Positions 30,381-39,928 of a stretch of DNA of 42,798 bases are shown here, one piece after another; the first letter of the stretch is position 1, and each line of letters opens with the position of its first letter. The stretch covers positions 521,480-564,277 of the forward strand of contig NZ_BMRG01000004.1 in the NCBI RefSeq assembly GCF_014648515.1, given 5' to 3'. The translations under genes were made by a program, and so were the position numbers. Origin of the DNA: Saccharothrix coeruleofusca. GTDB lineage: Bacteria > Actinomycetota > Actinomycetes > Mycobacteriales > Pseudonocardiaceae. The notes beneath the pieces are model-generated. The model had not been told where the DNA came from. It made no database searches and saw only the letters and a program-made list of their open reading frames with translations.

Positions 30381-33289
30381 TGTTCCTCCACGGTGAAGGT
30401 GTCGATCCGGGCCCTGCCCTCGAAGACCAGGTGGACGTCCTGGCGTCCGGCCGCCCCGCGCAGCGGCGCGGACACCGTGGTCCAGGCGTACTGGTCCCCC
30501 GTCGTCGGCACGTCGACCACGCCGACCCGCCTGCCGTCGGGACCGCCGAGGCGGACCTGCACGCGGGTCGGCTCGTCGGGGTTGGCCACCCGCAGCGAGA
30601 TCGACCGCGCGCCCCGGCCCAGGTCGGCGTCGCGGAAGGCGATCCACTGGCCCGGTGCGGTGGCGGCGACCGCCGTGCCGCGCTCCCTGGTGGTGTCGAC
30701 CAGCGTCACGCCGGAGTAGTCGTCGAAGTTCTGCGCCGGGGTGGACCTGCCGAGGTCGCGCGGCGGAATCCGCTCACCCCGCACGGCGAGTTCGCGGGTC
30801 AGCGGGCCGACGACCAGCTCGTGGGAGGCGGTCTCGACCACCGGCTTGTCCCGCGTCACGTCCCAGAACGCCAGGTCCGCCGCGCGCAGGGTGAACCGGA
30901 CCGTCCTGGTCTCCCCCGGCCCGAGGCGCACCTTCTCGAACGCGCGCAGTTGCTTGACGGGCTGCCGCACCCGCGACCGCTCCTGGCGCGAGTACAGCTG
31001 CACCACCTCGACGCCCGCCCGGCCGCCGGTGTTGGTCACGTCCACCTCCACCCGGACCTCGCCGTCCGCGCCCACGGCGTGCCGGTCCAGGCGCAGCCGG
31101 GAGTAGCGGAACGAGGTGTAGCTCAGGCCGTGCCCGAACGGGTACAGCGGATCGCCCCGGAAGTACTGGTAGGTGTGCCCGGACTCGGCGATGTCGAACT
31201 GGAGCATGTCGGGCAGGTCGGCGTCGGAGCGGTACCAGGTCTGGGTGAGCCTGCCGCCGGGGTCGCGGTCGCCGAACAGCACGTCGGCCAACGCGCGCCC
31301 GGTTTCCTGCCCCGCGTGCGAGGTCCACAGGATCGCGGGCAGGTCGGCGGTGTCCCAGTCCCCCGAATAGGGGTAACCGCTTTCCAGGACCACGACCGTG
31401 CGCGGGTTCGCCGCGCGCACCGCGTCGATGACCGCGCGCTGGCCCGCGGGCAGCGCCGTGGTCTCCCGGTCGTCGTCCTCACGACCGTTGATGAACGGCA
31501 TGCTGCCCGCCACGACCACGGCGACATCGGCCTCCTTGGCCGCCGCCACGGCGCTGTCCACGCCTGCGCGGACGACCTCGCGGACGAACTTCGACGCGGC
31601 CTGCGGCGTCGCGGCCCCGAGGGACAGCCCACCGTCCGCGCCCACCACGACGTACTTGTCCGGGCCGAACCACGGTTCGTCGACGTCGTTTCCCGCGTAC
31701 TCCAGCACGTAGGCCCCGTCCGGCTGGGCGACCAGCTCGAACTGCTGCTGGACGAACCAGCCGTGGGGCTGGGCGGCGTCGTTGACCAGGTTCCGGTTCT
31801 GGTCCAGCGACACCGTCCGGCCGTTGGCCGCGGTCCTGAGCGTGACGGTGCCCTCGCCCCAGTCGAACACGTCCAGCCCGGTCCGCTCCCCCGGCGCCGG
31901 GGCGTCGGCGGTGAGCACGGCCCCGGTGTCCGATGTCGACGCGGCGACGTAGTTCCCGCTGGCCAACTCCTTCAGCGCGATGCGGTCCACGCCCTCGCTG
32001 GAGCTCACCGCGGCCCGTTCGGCGATGCCCTGCTTCGGCGTGACGCGGTAGGGCATCGTGCCGGAATACCAGTCCTCGTAGAGGGTGTCGGCCAGTTGTC
32101 CGATGACCGCCACCTTCTTGGTGCTCTCGGCCGAGAGCGGGAGCGCGTTCCCGTCGTTGCGCAGCAGCACCACCTGCTCGGCCGCGGCCCTCCGGGCCAG
32201 CGCCCGGTGCTCCGGCGCGTTGATGACCTCCGGGGTGATCCCCGCGTACGGGTTGCGGCCGGGCGGGTCGAACTCGCCGAGCCGGAACCTCAGCGACAGC
32301 ACGTGTCGCACCGCTTCGTCCACTTCGGACTGGTCCAGCAGCCCTCGCGCGAGGGCGGTGTTGAGCGCGGCGACCGTGGGAGCGGAGTCGGGGCCGTTCT
32401 CGGTGAAGCTGTCCAGCCCCGCCTCGACGGCCGCCGCGTTCGCCTCGGCCTGGGTGGCGAAGTACCGCTGCGCGCCGACGAGGTTGGCCGCGCCCGAGGC
32501 GTCGCCGACGATCAGCAGGTCCTGGTCGGTCCACCCGCGCACCACCTCGTCGAGGTCGGGGTTGACGTGCGCGGGGCGGCCGTTGACCAGGTTGTACGAC
32601 GCCATCACGCCGGTGGCGGCGTTGGCGGCTATGGCGTGCTTGAACGCGGCCTCGTCGTAGTCGTGCAGGATGCGCGGCGGGACCACCGAGGAGACCGTGG
32701 CCCGGTCGCGCTCCACGTTGTAGGCCAGGTAGTGCTTCAGGGTCGGCGCGGCCTGCAGGTAGGTGGGGTGGTCGCCCCGGATGCCGTGCCCGTACGCGGT
32801 GGAGATCCGCCCGGTCAGCAGCGGGTCCTCGGAGTAGCCCTCCTCGTTGCGACCCCAGCGCGGGTCGCGCAGCGGGTTGACCACCGGAGCCCACAGGTTC
32901 AGCCCGTTGGCCGCGGGGTCGCGGGCGTGGAACCCGCGCGCCTCCCTGCCGGTGACCGCGCCGACGCGCTCGACCAGGTCGGGGTCCCAGGTGGTGGCCA
33001 GCCCGACGGCCTGCGGGAAGACCGTCGCCTCGCCCAGCCACGCCACGCCGTGCAGCGCCTCGGTGCCGGTTCTGAAGGCGCCGAGGCCCAGCCTCGGTAT
33101 CGCGGGCTGGTACTGGTGGAGCAGGGAGATCTTCTCGTCCGGGGTGAGCCTGCCCGCCAGGTCGTCGATCCTGACCGCCAGGGGCAGGTCGGGATCGCGG
33201 AACGGCTCCCGCTGCGCGTGCGCCGGGGTCGGCGACAGCGCGAGCACCGCCACGAGGAGCAACACGGGCACACGACGGCCTTGAGGCAC
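30377..33289 (-). CDS. secreted GH3 beta-glycosidase with beta-trefoil insert and CBM6-like C-terminus
   Basis: A 970-aa exported enzyme (signal MPQGRRVPVLLLVAVLALSP, cleavage near AHA). The N-terminal GH3 barrel (about 35-350) has ALHGVAWLG, WGRNEEGYSEDP and the nucleophile region LLIVGDASGAANL, with D263 the likely nucleophile. The second GH3 domain follows. Between them about 120 residues (IALKELASGNYVAASTS to GADGGLSLGA) look like a fascin-type beta-trefoil instead of the common PA14 insert. An Fn3-like module (from SRLRLDRHAVGADGEVRVEV) and a C-terminal CBM6-like domain (GQWIAFRDADLGRGARSISL) complete it. Likely a beta-glucosidase or beta-xylosidase. The GTG at 33289 has GGAGGGG upstream. 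First gene of the operon. Confidence 0.9.
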   Translation of the reverse strand: MPQGRRVPVLLLVAVLALSPTPAHAQREPFRDPDLPLAVRIDDLAGRLTPDEKISLLHQYQPAIPRLGLGAFRTGTEALHGVAWLGEATVFPQAVGLATTWDPDLVERVGAVTGREARGFHARDPAANGLNLWAPVVNPLRDPRWGRNEEGYSEDPLLTGRISTAYGHGIRGDHPTYLQAAPTLKHYLAYNVERDRATVSSVVPPRILHDYDEAAFKHAIAANAATGVMASYNLVNGRPAHVNPDLDEVVRGWTDQDLLIVGDASGAANLVGAQRYFATQAEANAAAVEAGLDSFTENGPDSAPTVAALNTALARGLLDQSEVDEAVRHVLSLRFRLGEFDPPGRNPYAGITPEVINAPEHRALARRAAAEQVVLLRNDGNALPLSAESTKKVAVIGQLADTLYEDWYSGTMPYRVTPKQGIAERAAVSSSEGVDRIALKELASGNYVAASTSDTGAVLTADAPAPGERTGLDVFDWGEGTVTLRTAANGRTVSLDQNRNLVNDAAQPHGWFVQQQFELVAQPDGAYVLEYAGNDVDEPWFGPDKYVVVGADGGLSLGAATPQAASKFVREVVRAGVDSAVAAAKEADVAVVVAGSMPFINGREDDDRETTALPAGQRAVIDAVRAANPRTVVVLESGYPYSGDWDTADLPAILWTSHAGQETGRALADVLFGDRDPGGRLTQTWYRSDADLPDMLQFDIAESGHTYQYFRGDPLYPFGHGLSYTSFRYSRLRLDRHAVGADGEVRVEVDVTNTGGRAGVEVVQLYSRQERSRVRQPVKQLRAFEKVRLGPGETRTVRFTLRAADLAFWDVTRDKPVVETASHELVVGPLTRELAVRGERIPPRDLGRSTPAQNFDDYSGVTLVDTTRERGTAVAATAPGQWIAFRDADLGRGARSISLRVANPDEPTRVQVRLGGPDGRRVGVVDVPTTGDQYAWTTVSAPLRGAAGRQDVHLVFEGRARIDTFTVEEQ

Positions 33290-33331
33290 GGCAGTTCCCC
33301 TCCGCACACCGATGAACGGAATCGAACTCGC

Positions 33332-33349
33332 AGTCGAAGCGCTTCGACT
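33332..33349. promoter_or_regulatory. LacI-type operator AGTCGAAGCGCTTCGACT
   Basis: A perfect 18-bp palindrome with the GAAGCGCTTC core typical of LacI/CebR-family sites. It begins 3 bases after the -10 box of the sugar operon, so it covers the transcription start and would block initiation until the repressor is released by an inducer sugar. Confidence 0.85.
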
Positions 33350-33352
33350 CCG

Positions 33353-33381
33353 ACCATAGGGGCAGAAGGTGACCGGCACAA
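33353..33381 (-). promoter_or_regulatory. promoter of the six-gene sugar operon (TTGTGC-17-TATGGT)
   Basis: The -35 box TTGTGC (33381-33376) and -10 box TATGGT (33358-33353) on the minus strand are 17 bp apart. The operator follows at once, and the GH3 GTG is about 64 bases beyond the -10 box. Confidence 0.75.
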
Positions 33382-33401
33382 CCAACGGCTCCACCGAAAG
33401 C

Positions 33402-33441
33402 GCGCGGGCCCCCTGGACCGGAGTCCAGGGGGCCCGCGCGG
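33402..33441 (-). terminator. terminator hairpin after the GH114-like gene, 18-bp perfect stem
   Basis: Arms 33402-33419 and 33424-33441 pair perfectly around a CGGA tetraloop, 10 bases beyond the stop at 33452. It separates that gene from the promoter of the sugar operon. Confidence 0.85.
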
Positions 33442-33451
33442 GTGTTCCCGG

Positions 33452-34258
33452 TCAGCAGTGGCGGTAGAAGTACCCCGGCTCGCCGACCGGCACCAGGTCG
33501 CGGTCCCGGATCAGCGTGGCGGCCGGGCGGTCGGCGGTGCGGCAGACCTGCTCGACGCCACCGGGCAGGTCGTCGGTGTACTCCACGTCGAAGACCCGCT
33601 GGCCGTAGACCGACGTGTAGGCCGAGCACTCGTCCCAGCGGACGCACTCCTCGGCCACGGCGAAGTCGAAGCCCGCCTGGTCGCGGCCCCGCGCCCCCAG
33701 CTCGGTGGTGTTCTTCTGGCCCGCCAGCAGGTCGTGGCGGTGCGCGATGGCGACCAGTTCGGTCGCCATCGCCAGGTTGTTCTCCAGGCTGAGCCTGCCG
33801 TTGGAGCGCGTGTAGGAGTCGAGGTTGTCGAACTCCACCGCGTCGAAGCCGGATTCGGCGCACACCCGCACCGTCTCGCCGATGATGGCGGCGATGCGGG
33901 CGCGCTTGTCCGCCTTGGAGGTGTCCAGGATCAGCTCGTCCGGCCAGCCGGGGTCGACCACGGGCCTGCCGCGCCCGTCGGTCAGCACCAGGTCGCGCCG
34001 CTGCTGCAACCACAGCTCCCGGTCCTGCGGCTGGGTCTGGAAACCGTTGACGTAGCAGACGTTGTACAGGCCGGGCTCGGGCTCGGCGGTGCTGTCGCGG
34101 ACCACCAGGCCCACCCCGTTCGGCGGGTCGTAGGCGCCGCCGAGCTGGTAGTCGACCTTGACCCCCACGGGGAAGGCGGTCGCCGCGGCAGCGGCGGGCA
34201 CTCCCGCTCCCGCGACCACCGCACCGAGCAGGACGACTCCGAGAACCGCTGGTTTCAT
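33452..34258 (-). CDS. secreted GH114-like (endo-alpha-1,4-polygalactosaminidase-type) protein
   Basis: A 268-aa protein with a signal peptide (MKPAVLGVVLLGAVVAGAGV, cleavage after an Ala-rich stretch). A TIM-barrel domain follows with VDYQLGGAYDPPNGVGLVVR, LYNVCYVNGFQTQ, ILDTSKADKRARIAAIIGE, SGFDAVEFDNLDSY and AGQKNTTEL. This is the GH114 pattern, whose best-studied member cleaves alpha-1,4-linked galactosamine polymers. The acid D/E-rich GFDAVEFDNLD strand is the likely catalytic centre. Four Cys near the middle and end could pair outside the cell. The ATG at 34258 has AGGGG upstream; a GTG at 34270 is less likely. Confidence 0.85.
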   Translation of the reverse strand: MKPAVLGVVLLGAVVAGAGVPAAAAATAFPVGVKVDYQLGGAYDPPNGVGLVVRDSTAEPEPGLYNVCYVNGFQTQPQDRELWLQQRRDLVLTDGRGRPVVDPGWPDELILDTSKADKRARIAAIIGETVRVCAESGFDAVEFDNLDSYTRSNGRLSLENNLAMATELVAIAHRHDLLAGQKNTTELGARGRDQAGFDFAVAEECVRWDECSAYTSVYGQRVFDVEYTDDLPGGVEQVCRTADRPAATLIRDRDLVPVGEPGYFYRHC

Positions 34259-34291
34259 CGCACCCCTCACATCGGATCGGTGAAGATCATC

Positions 34292-34518
34292 CTAGCGGCG
34301 CGCGATCTTCGCCCCGGTGCACCACTCGTAGCCCAGCAGCAGCCCGAAAAACGGGGGGCGGGCACCCCCGGTGCAGCACGGAACCGTGACCACTGTCCGC
34401 GTATCCCAGGTGCACCACGCGCCACACCGAGCAGGGACGCGGCAGCGCGGGCCAGCGTCCCCCCGGTCAGCAGCACCTCGTCGTCGGGATGGGCGTGGAA
34501 GGCCAGGACGGTTGCCAT
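34292..34518 (-). pseudogene. PIG-L family deacetylase pseudogene
   Basis: Three pieces of one PIG-L (mycothiol-type GlcNAc deacetylase) protein lie in order but in three different frames. MATVLAFHAHPDDEVLLTGG is from 34518, with the diagnostic AHPDDE zinc motif. RVVHLGYADSGHGSVLH is at 34421-34371, the LGYxDSG motif. LLLGYEWCTGAKIARR ends in a stop at 34292. Only about 16 bases separate pieces one and two, where an intact protein has some 50 residues or more, and much is also missing after piece two. The gene is therefore dead through deletion plus frameshifts. Confidence 0.8.
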
Positions 34519-34538
34519 CGCACCATCCTGGCCCGCCA

Positions 34539-34563
34539 CCGACCGGGCATCGGGCCCGGTCGG
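34539..34563 (-). terminator. terminator hairpin after the FtsX-type permease
   Basis: CCGACCGGGC (34539-34548) pairs perfectly with GCCCGGTCGG (34554-34563) around a 5-nt loop, 3 bases beyond the permease stop at 34567. Confidence 0.75.
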
Positions 34564-34566
34564 CGC

Positions 34567-37076
34567 TCACCCCTGCGCGCCGATCACCTCCACCGGGCGC
34601 GACCGCAGGGCGACCCTGGTCGGGATGCCGATCGCGAGCAGCCCCAGCACCGCCGTCACGCCCACGATCGCCAGGTAGACCAGCGGTGGCGCGGAGGGCA
34701 TCGGCGAACCGGTGAGGCCCAGGCTGATCCCGACCAGGGTGGGCACCGCCGCGCCCGTGCCGACCACCACCGCGATGCCGATCACCAGCAGCGCCTCGAT
34801 CCGCGTCATCCGCAGCACCTGCCGCCTGCCGGTGCCGACCAGGCGCAGCAGGGCGAACTCCCGCGACCGCTCGACCGTCGCCATCACCAGCGTGTTCACC
34901 ACCGAGATGGCCAAGTACCCCAGGACCACCAGCAGGGCGAGCAGGTTGATCCAGGACTGGGCGTCGCGCTGGGTCTGCCCGGCGGCGCTGAGCGCGGCGC
35001 GGTCGAGCACCGACACGCCGGGGAACCGGTCGGCCAGCGCGCCGAGCTCCGCCGTGCCGTCCGTGCGCACCAGGACCGACTGGTCGAGCCGGGTGGTGGT
35101 GTGCGCGGCGAGCACGTCGCGGGACAGCGTCACGTCGCCGAACCCGAGGCCGCGGCCGTAGAGCGCGACGACCCTCGGCCGCAGCTGCGCGCCGTCGCCA
35201 AGGCGCAGGTCGATCCTCTCCCCGAGGCCGACGCCGATCGTCTCGGCGGCGAGCACGCTCAACGCGACCGCGTCGCCGTCCAGCTCGGCCAGGTCGCCCT
35301 GGCTGACGCGCAGGTCCAGCGTGCGGTCCAGGCCGTCGACGGCCAGCCCCTGCGCGGCGTAGGGGGAGATCTGCGGTTCCCCGGCCATCAGGTGGCGCAC
35401 CAGCACCTGGCTGCGCACCACGGGCGTCGCGGCCCGCACGCCGGGGGTCGCCCGGACCGCGTCCACGACCGCCGGGGCCAGCCCCGCCTCACCGGAGACC
35501 ACGACGTCGGCCACCACCCCGGCGTCGGCCTGCTCGGCCGCGGCGGCGCTCACCGTGGTCTGGGTGAAGATCTGCACCGAGGCCACGGCGACCGCCAGCA
35601 CCAGCGGTGTCACCACGGTGGCCAGCCGCCGCGCGCTCGCGGTCACGCTCGCCACCGCGAGGTGCCCGCCCACCGGGGCCACCGCCCGCAGCGGCCGACC
35701 GGCCAGCCGCGCCGCCGCGACCACCAGCCGGGGACCGGACAGCGCCGCGGCGAGCACCAGCAGCAGCGCCGAGGCCGCCGCGCCCGCCACCGCCTGCTCG
35801 CCGGGCAGGAACAGCGGCACCGCGGCGGAACCCAGGCCCAGCGCCGCGCACGTCCACCCCAGCGCCACTCGCACGCGCCCCAGCCGCGCCGGTTCCACGG
35901 CCGCCTCGCGCAGCGCCTCCACCGGCGCGGTCCGCGCGGCGCGGCGGGCCGCGACCCACCCGGCGACCCGCGCCGTGGCCACCACCAGCAGCACCGCCGC
36001 CACGGCGGGCAGCGGGCCGATCGCCAGGCCGAAGTCGGCGGGCAGCAGTCCGGAGGCGGCGAACGCCGACCGCAGCAGGTGCGCCACGCCGTAGCCGGGC
36101 GCGACCCCCAGCAGCGCGGCGACCCCGGCCACGGCCAGCACCTCCGCGCCGACCAGGCGGTGGATCTGGCGGGGTGTCGCGGCCACCGCCCGCAGCAGCG
36201 CCAGTTCGCGCTTGCGCTGCTGGATCGACAGCCCCAGCGTGCCCGCCACCACCAGCACGGAGATCATCAGCGTGGTGCCCGCGAACGACAGCGAGACCAG
36301 CACCAGCTCCGACCGCGCCCGGCCCACGTCGAGGAACTCCGCGTCGCCGCGGTCGTCACCGGTGTGGGTGGCCACGTCGAGGTCGGGCAGCGCGGCCCTG
36401 ATCCGCCCGGCCAGCTCGTCGGGGTCGACCCCCGGCCGGGCCAGCACGCCGATCACGTCCACCTGATCGGGCCGCCCGGCCAGCGCGCGGGCCCGCTCGT
36501 CGGTGAGGAACAGGGCGGGCTGCCGCCCGGTCCGCACGCCCTCGGGCGCGGCGGCGACACCGGTCACCGCGTACCGCTCCGGCACCCCGCCGACGGCCAC
36601 CGGCAGCTCGTCGCCGACCCCCACGCCCAGCCGGTCGGCCAGGCCCGCGTCGAGCACCAGCTCCCGCGGCCCCTTCGGCTCGGCGCCCTCCCGCACCGCC
36701 AGCGGGGTCAGCGCGGCCGAGCTCCAGCCGTGCGCCCGCACCCCCTCCGCACCCGGCACCACCACCGGCACGGCCGTCTCGCCGATCGCGCGGTCCACGC
36801 CGGGCACCACCGCCACGCGGCCCACCGCGTCGGCGGGCAGCGGGACCCGCTCGACCAGCGGCACCTCGATGCCCGCTTCGTCCGGCACGGCCTGCCTGCC
36901 GCCGACGACCACCGCCGCCCCCGCGTACCGCTGCGGGGCCACCCCGGCGCGCAGGCCGGACTCGAACAGCACGCCCAGCGCGGTGATCAGCGCCGAGGCG
37001 CACAGCACCGCGACGAACACCCCCGCGAAGCCACCCCAGCGGTGGCGGATCGAGGCCAGCGCCAGCAGCCGCACGC

Positions 37077-37080
<4 letters not shown>
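34567..37080 (-). CDS. FtsX/MacB-type ABC transporter permease
   Basis: An 837-aa membrane protein with two FtsX-like units: an N-terminal helix (FAGVFVAVLCASALITALGV), a large extracytoplasmic domain, a three- to four-helix block near 250-400, then the same layout again ending near 830. The cytoplasmic motifs QQRKRELALLRAVAATPRQI and VERSREFALLRLVGTGRRQV mark both FtsX cores. Such permeases, with the partner ATPase, act mechanically on exported lipids, peptides or drugs rather than importing nutrients. The GTG at 37080 overlaps the ATPase stop as GTGA. Confidence 0.9.
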
Positions 37081-37841
<761 letters not shown>

Positions 37842-37848
37842 GCGAGTG

Positions 37849-37854
37849 ACGCTA
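37849..37854 (-). promoter_or_regulatory. -10 box TAGCGT of the ABC ATPase gene, likely leaderless
   Basis: TAGCGT on the minus strand is separated from the GTG at 37841 by 7 bases, and there is no Shine-Dalgarno. Confidence 0.55.
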
Positions 37855-37940
37855 TTGGCGTCGGTGCGGCCGAACGATCCCCCAGCCTGCCCGGTTCGGA
37901 GTACAGCCCGCTATACCTCCGGTCCGCGCGGAGCCACCGG

Positions 37941-39125
37941 TCAGACGACGGCGCCCTCGGTCGGGAACGGCAGGGCCGCCAGTTCGCCCCGGTAGCGGCG
38001 CAGCGGCTTGAAGGCGTTCCACGCCAGCGCGCCGGTCAGCCTGCCGCCCACCCGGTAGAGGGCCACGAACGCCGACCCCTCGGGGCTGCCGTCCACGACC
38101 TCAACCTCGGCGTCCGCGCCGAGCAGGCCGTACGCCTGGATCTTGACGTCGTACTGGTCGGTCCAGAAGTACGGCAGCGGGCTGAACGACGTGGTGTCCC
38201 CGTGCAGCAGGTTGACCGCCGCCGCCTGGCCCTGCTCCCCGGCGTTGCCCCGGTGCTCCACCCGCATCCGCCTGCCGAACCGGGGGTTGGGCCAGCTGGC
38301 CACGTCACCCGCGGCGTAGACGCCGGGCGCGGCGCGGCAGAACCGGTCGCAGACCACCCCGTCGGCCAGGTCCAGCCCGGAGGAGCGCAGCCAGTCCACG
38401 GCCGGGCGCGACCCGATCGCCACCAGCACGCACTCGGCCTCCAGCACCGTGCCGTCGGTCAGCGCCACCCCGCTCACCCGGCCGTCGGAGGCCACGAACC
38501 CGGACACGCCCACGCCCGTGCGCAGCTCGACACCCCGGTCGCGGTGCAGCTGGGCGACCCGCCCCGCCACGGTCTCGCCGAGCTGCGCCACCAGCGGCAG
38601 CGGCAGCAGGTCCACCACGGTGACCCGGTGGCCCAGCCCGGCTGCCGTGGCGGCCACCTCCGTGCCCAGGAACCCGGCGCCGACCACCACCAGGTGGCGC
38701 GCGGTCGCCAGGCTCTCGCGCAGCCCCGCCACGTCGTGCGCGCCGCGCAGCACGTGCACCCCGGCCAGGTCGTGGCCGAAGGGCAGCCGCAGGGGTGTGA
38801 CGCCGGTCGCCACGACCAGGCCGTCGTAGGGCAGCGGGTCCGCGTCCTCCAGCAGCAGCCTGCGCCCGTCCAGGTCCAGCCCGGTCGCCCGGTCGCGGAC
38901 CACCGCCACGTCCAGCGCCTCGAAGTCCGCGTCGGCGCGCAGCCGGGCCCGCTCCAGCGGCCACTGCCCCGACAGCACCTGCTTGGACAGCGGCGGCCGG
39001 TCCACCGGCGGCCCCGGCTCGCCCGCGACCAGCGCCAGCCGCCCGGTGAAGCCCTCGCGCCGCAGCGCTTCCACCGCGCTGATCCCGGCGGCGCCGCCGC
39101 CGACCACGACGATGTTGTCCGACAC
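37941..39125 (-). CDS. FAD-dependent ferredoxin/rubredoxin reductase-like oxidoreductase
   Basis: A 394-aa flavoprotein of the putidaredoxin/rhodocoxin reductase type. FAD site [20 protein letters not shown] is at about 5-24. [10 protein letters not shown] is a family signature. The NAD site is [20 protein letters not shown] and the second FAD motif [11 protein letters not shown]. These enzymes pass electrons from NAD(P)H to a ferredoxin, often for P450s or Rieske oxygenases. The GTG at 39125 follows GGGAGG at 7 nt. It is divergent from the molybdopterin oxidoreductase pair. No ferredoxin gene is visible in the window. Confidence 0.9.
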   Translation of the reverse strand: MSDNIVVVGGGAAGISAVEALRREGFTGRLALVAGEPGPPVDRPPLSKQVLSGQWPLERARLRADADFEALDVAVVRDRATGLDLDGRRLLLEDADPLPYDGLVVATGVTPLRLPFGHDLAGVHVLRGAHDVAGLRESLATARHLVVVGAGFLGTEVAATAAGLGHRVTVVDLLPLPLVAQLGETVAGRVAQLHRDRGVELRTGVGVSGFVASDGRVSGVALTDGTVLEAECVLVAIGSRPAVDWLRSSGLDLADGVVCDRFCRAAPGVYAAGDVASWPNPRFGRRMRVEHRGNAGEQGQAAAVNLLHGDTTSFSPLPYFWTDQYDVKIQAYGLLGADAEVEVVDGSPEGSAFVALYRVGGRLTGALAWNAFKPLRRYRGELAALPFPTEGAVV

Positions 39126-39319
39126 CCGGCAACCTCCCAGCGCGCGATCCCTGACGATCTTCATATCAGCACCCATGATCCCGTTCACAGGACCGTCGGG
39201 GCAGGACCGCGCCCACGCGTGTGGTGAGCGACACGGTCTGCGCCAATGGGGGCAGCACGCTGAGCCGTTCGCCGAAGCCACCGGGTCTGGAATCATGGCC
39301 GCCGAGGAACAGGAGGCCC

Positions 39320-39928
39320 ATGGCGATCACCCGAGGGTTCACCCGGCGGGGCGGCGGCGAGCGCGATCCGAGGCTGCCACCCGGCCAGCACGACGCGGGC
39401 GACGACTGGCCGGTGCTGCACGCCGAGGCCACGCCGTCCATCGACACCGACCGGTGGACCTTCACCATCGACGGCCTCGTCGACACGCCCACGACGTGGA
39501 CCTGGGACGAGATCCGCGCGCTGCCCCCGGACCACTACGAGGGCGACATCCACTGCGTCACCACCTGGTCGAAGTTCGGCATGAGGTTCGACGGGGTCTC
39601 GGTGGACACGCTGCTGGAGGCGGCGGGCCCGCAGGACGACGCGGCGTTCGTGCTCGCCCGGTCGCACACCGGCTACACCACCAACCTGCCGATCGAGGAC
39701 ATCACCGACGGCCGGGCGTGGGTGGTGTGGGACGTCGACGGCGCGCCGCTGACCGACGTCCACGGTGGACCCGCGCGGCTGCTCGTGCCGCACCTGTACT
39801 TCTGGAAGAGCGCCAAGTGGGTCTCCGGGCTGACCCTGCTGGCCGAGGACGAGCAGGGGTTCTGGGAGCGCAACGGCTACCACGACCGGGGCGACCCCTG
39901 GCTCGAGCAGCGCTACCAGGGCGACTGA
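39320..39928 (+). CDS. sulfite-oxidase-like molybdopterin oxidoreductase (YedY-related)
   Basis: A 202-aa single-domain molybdopterin protein. The molybdenum ligand is probably C79 in GDIHCVTTWSKF. RSHTGYTTNLPIEDI and GGPARLLVPHLYFWKSAKWV are the usual cofactor-binding stretches. It has no signal peptide or dimerisation domain, so it is the short cytoplasmic type found in many actinobacteria. The ATG at 39320 has AGGAGG close upstream. Its stop TGATG overlaps the start of the FAD/NAD reductase, its likely electron partner. The physiological substrate of this short type is not established. Confidence 0.88.
   Translation: MAITRGFTRRGGGERDPRLPPGQHDAGDDWPVLHAEATPSIDTDRWTFTIDGLVDTPTTWTWDEIRALPPDHYEGDIHCVTTWSKFGMRFDGVSVDTLLEAAGPQDDAAFVLARSHTGYTTNLPIEDITDGRAWVVWDVDGAPLTDVHGGPARLLVPHLYFWKSAKWVSGLTLLAEDEQGFWERNGYHDRGDPWLEQRYQGD

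Noticed and set aside
34422-34437. The PIG-L remnant as an intact small protein
   Set aside because: The first frame runs on as 83 residues, but everything after about residue 27 lacks PIG-L features, while the true motifs continue in the other two frames.
30431-34678. A 1,415-codon open frame on the plus strand across GH3 and the GH114-like gene
   Set aside because: It is a GC-driven shadow: Arg/Gly/Val/His-rich, no domain, no signal peptide. The minus-strand frames over the same bases carry full catalytic motifs, signal peptides and overlaps.
37923-37932. TCCGCGCGGA palindrome as a terminator of the flavoprotein gene
   Set aside because: It has no loop and only a 5-bp arm; short GC palindromes like this are expected by chance at this base composition.
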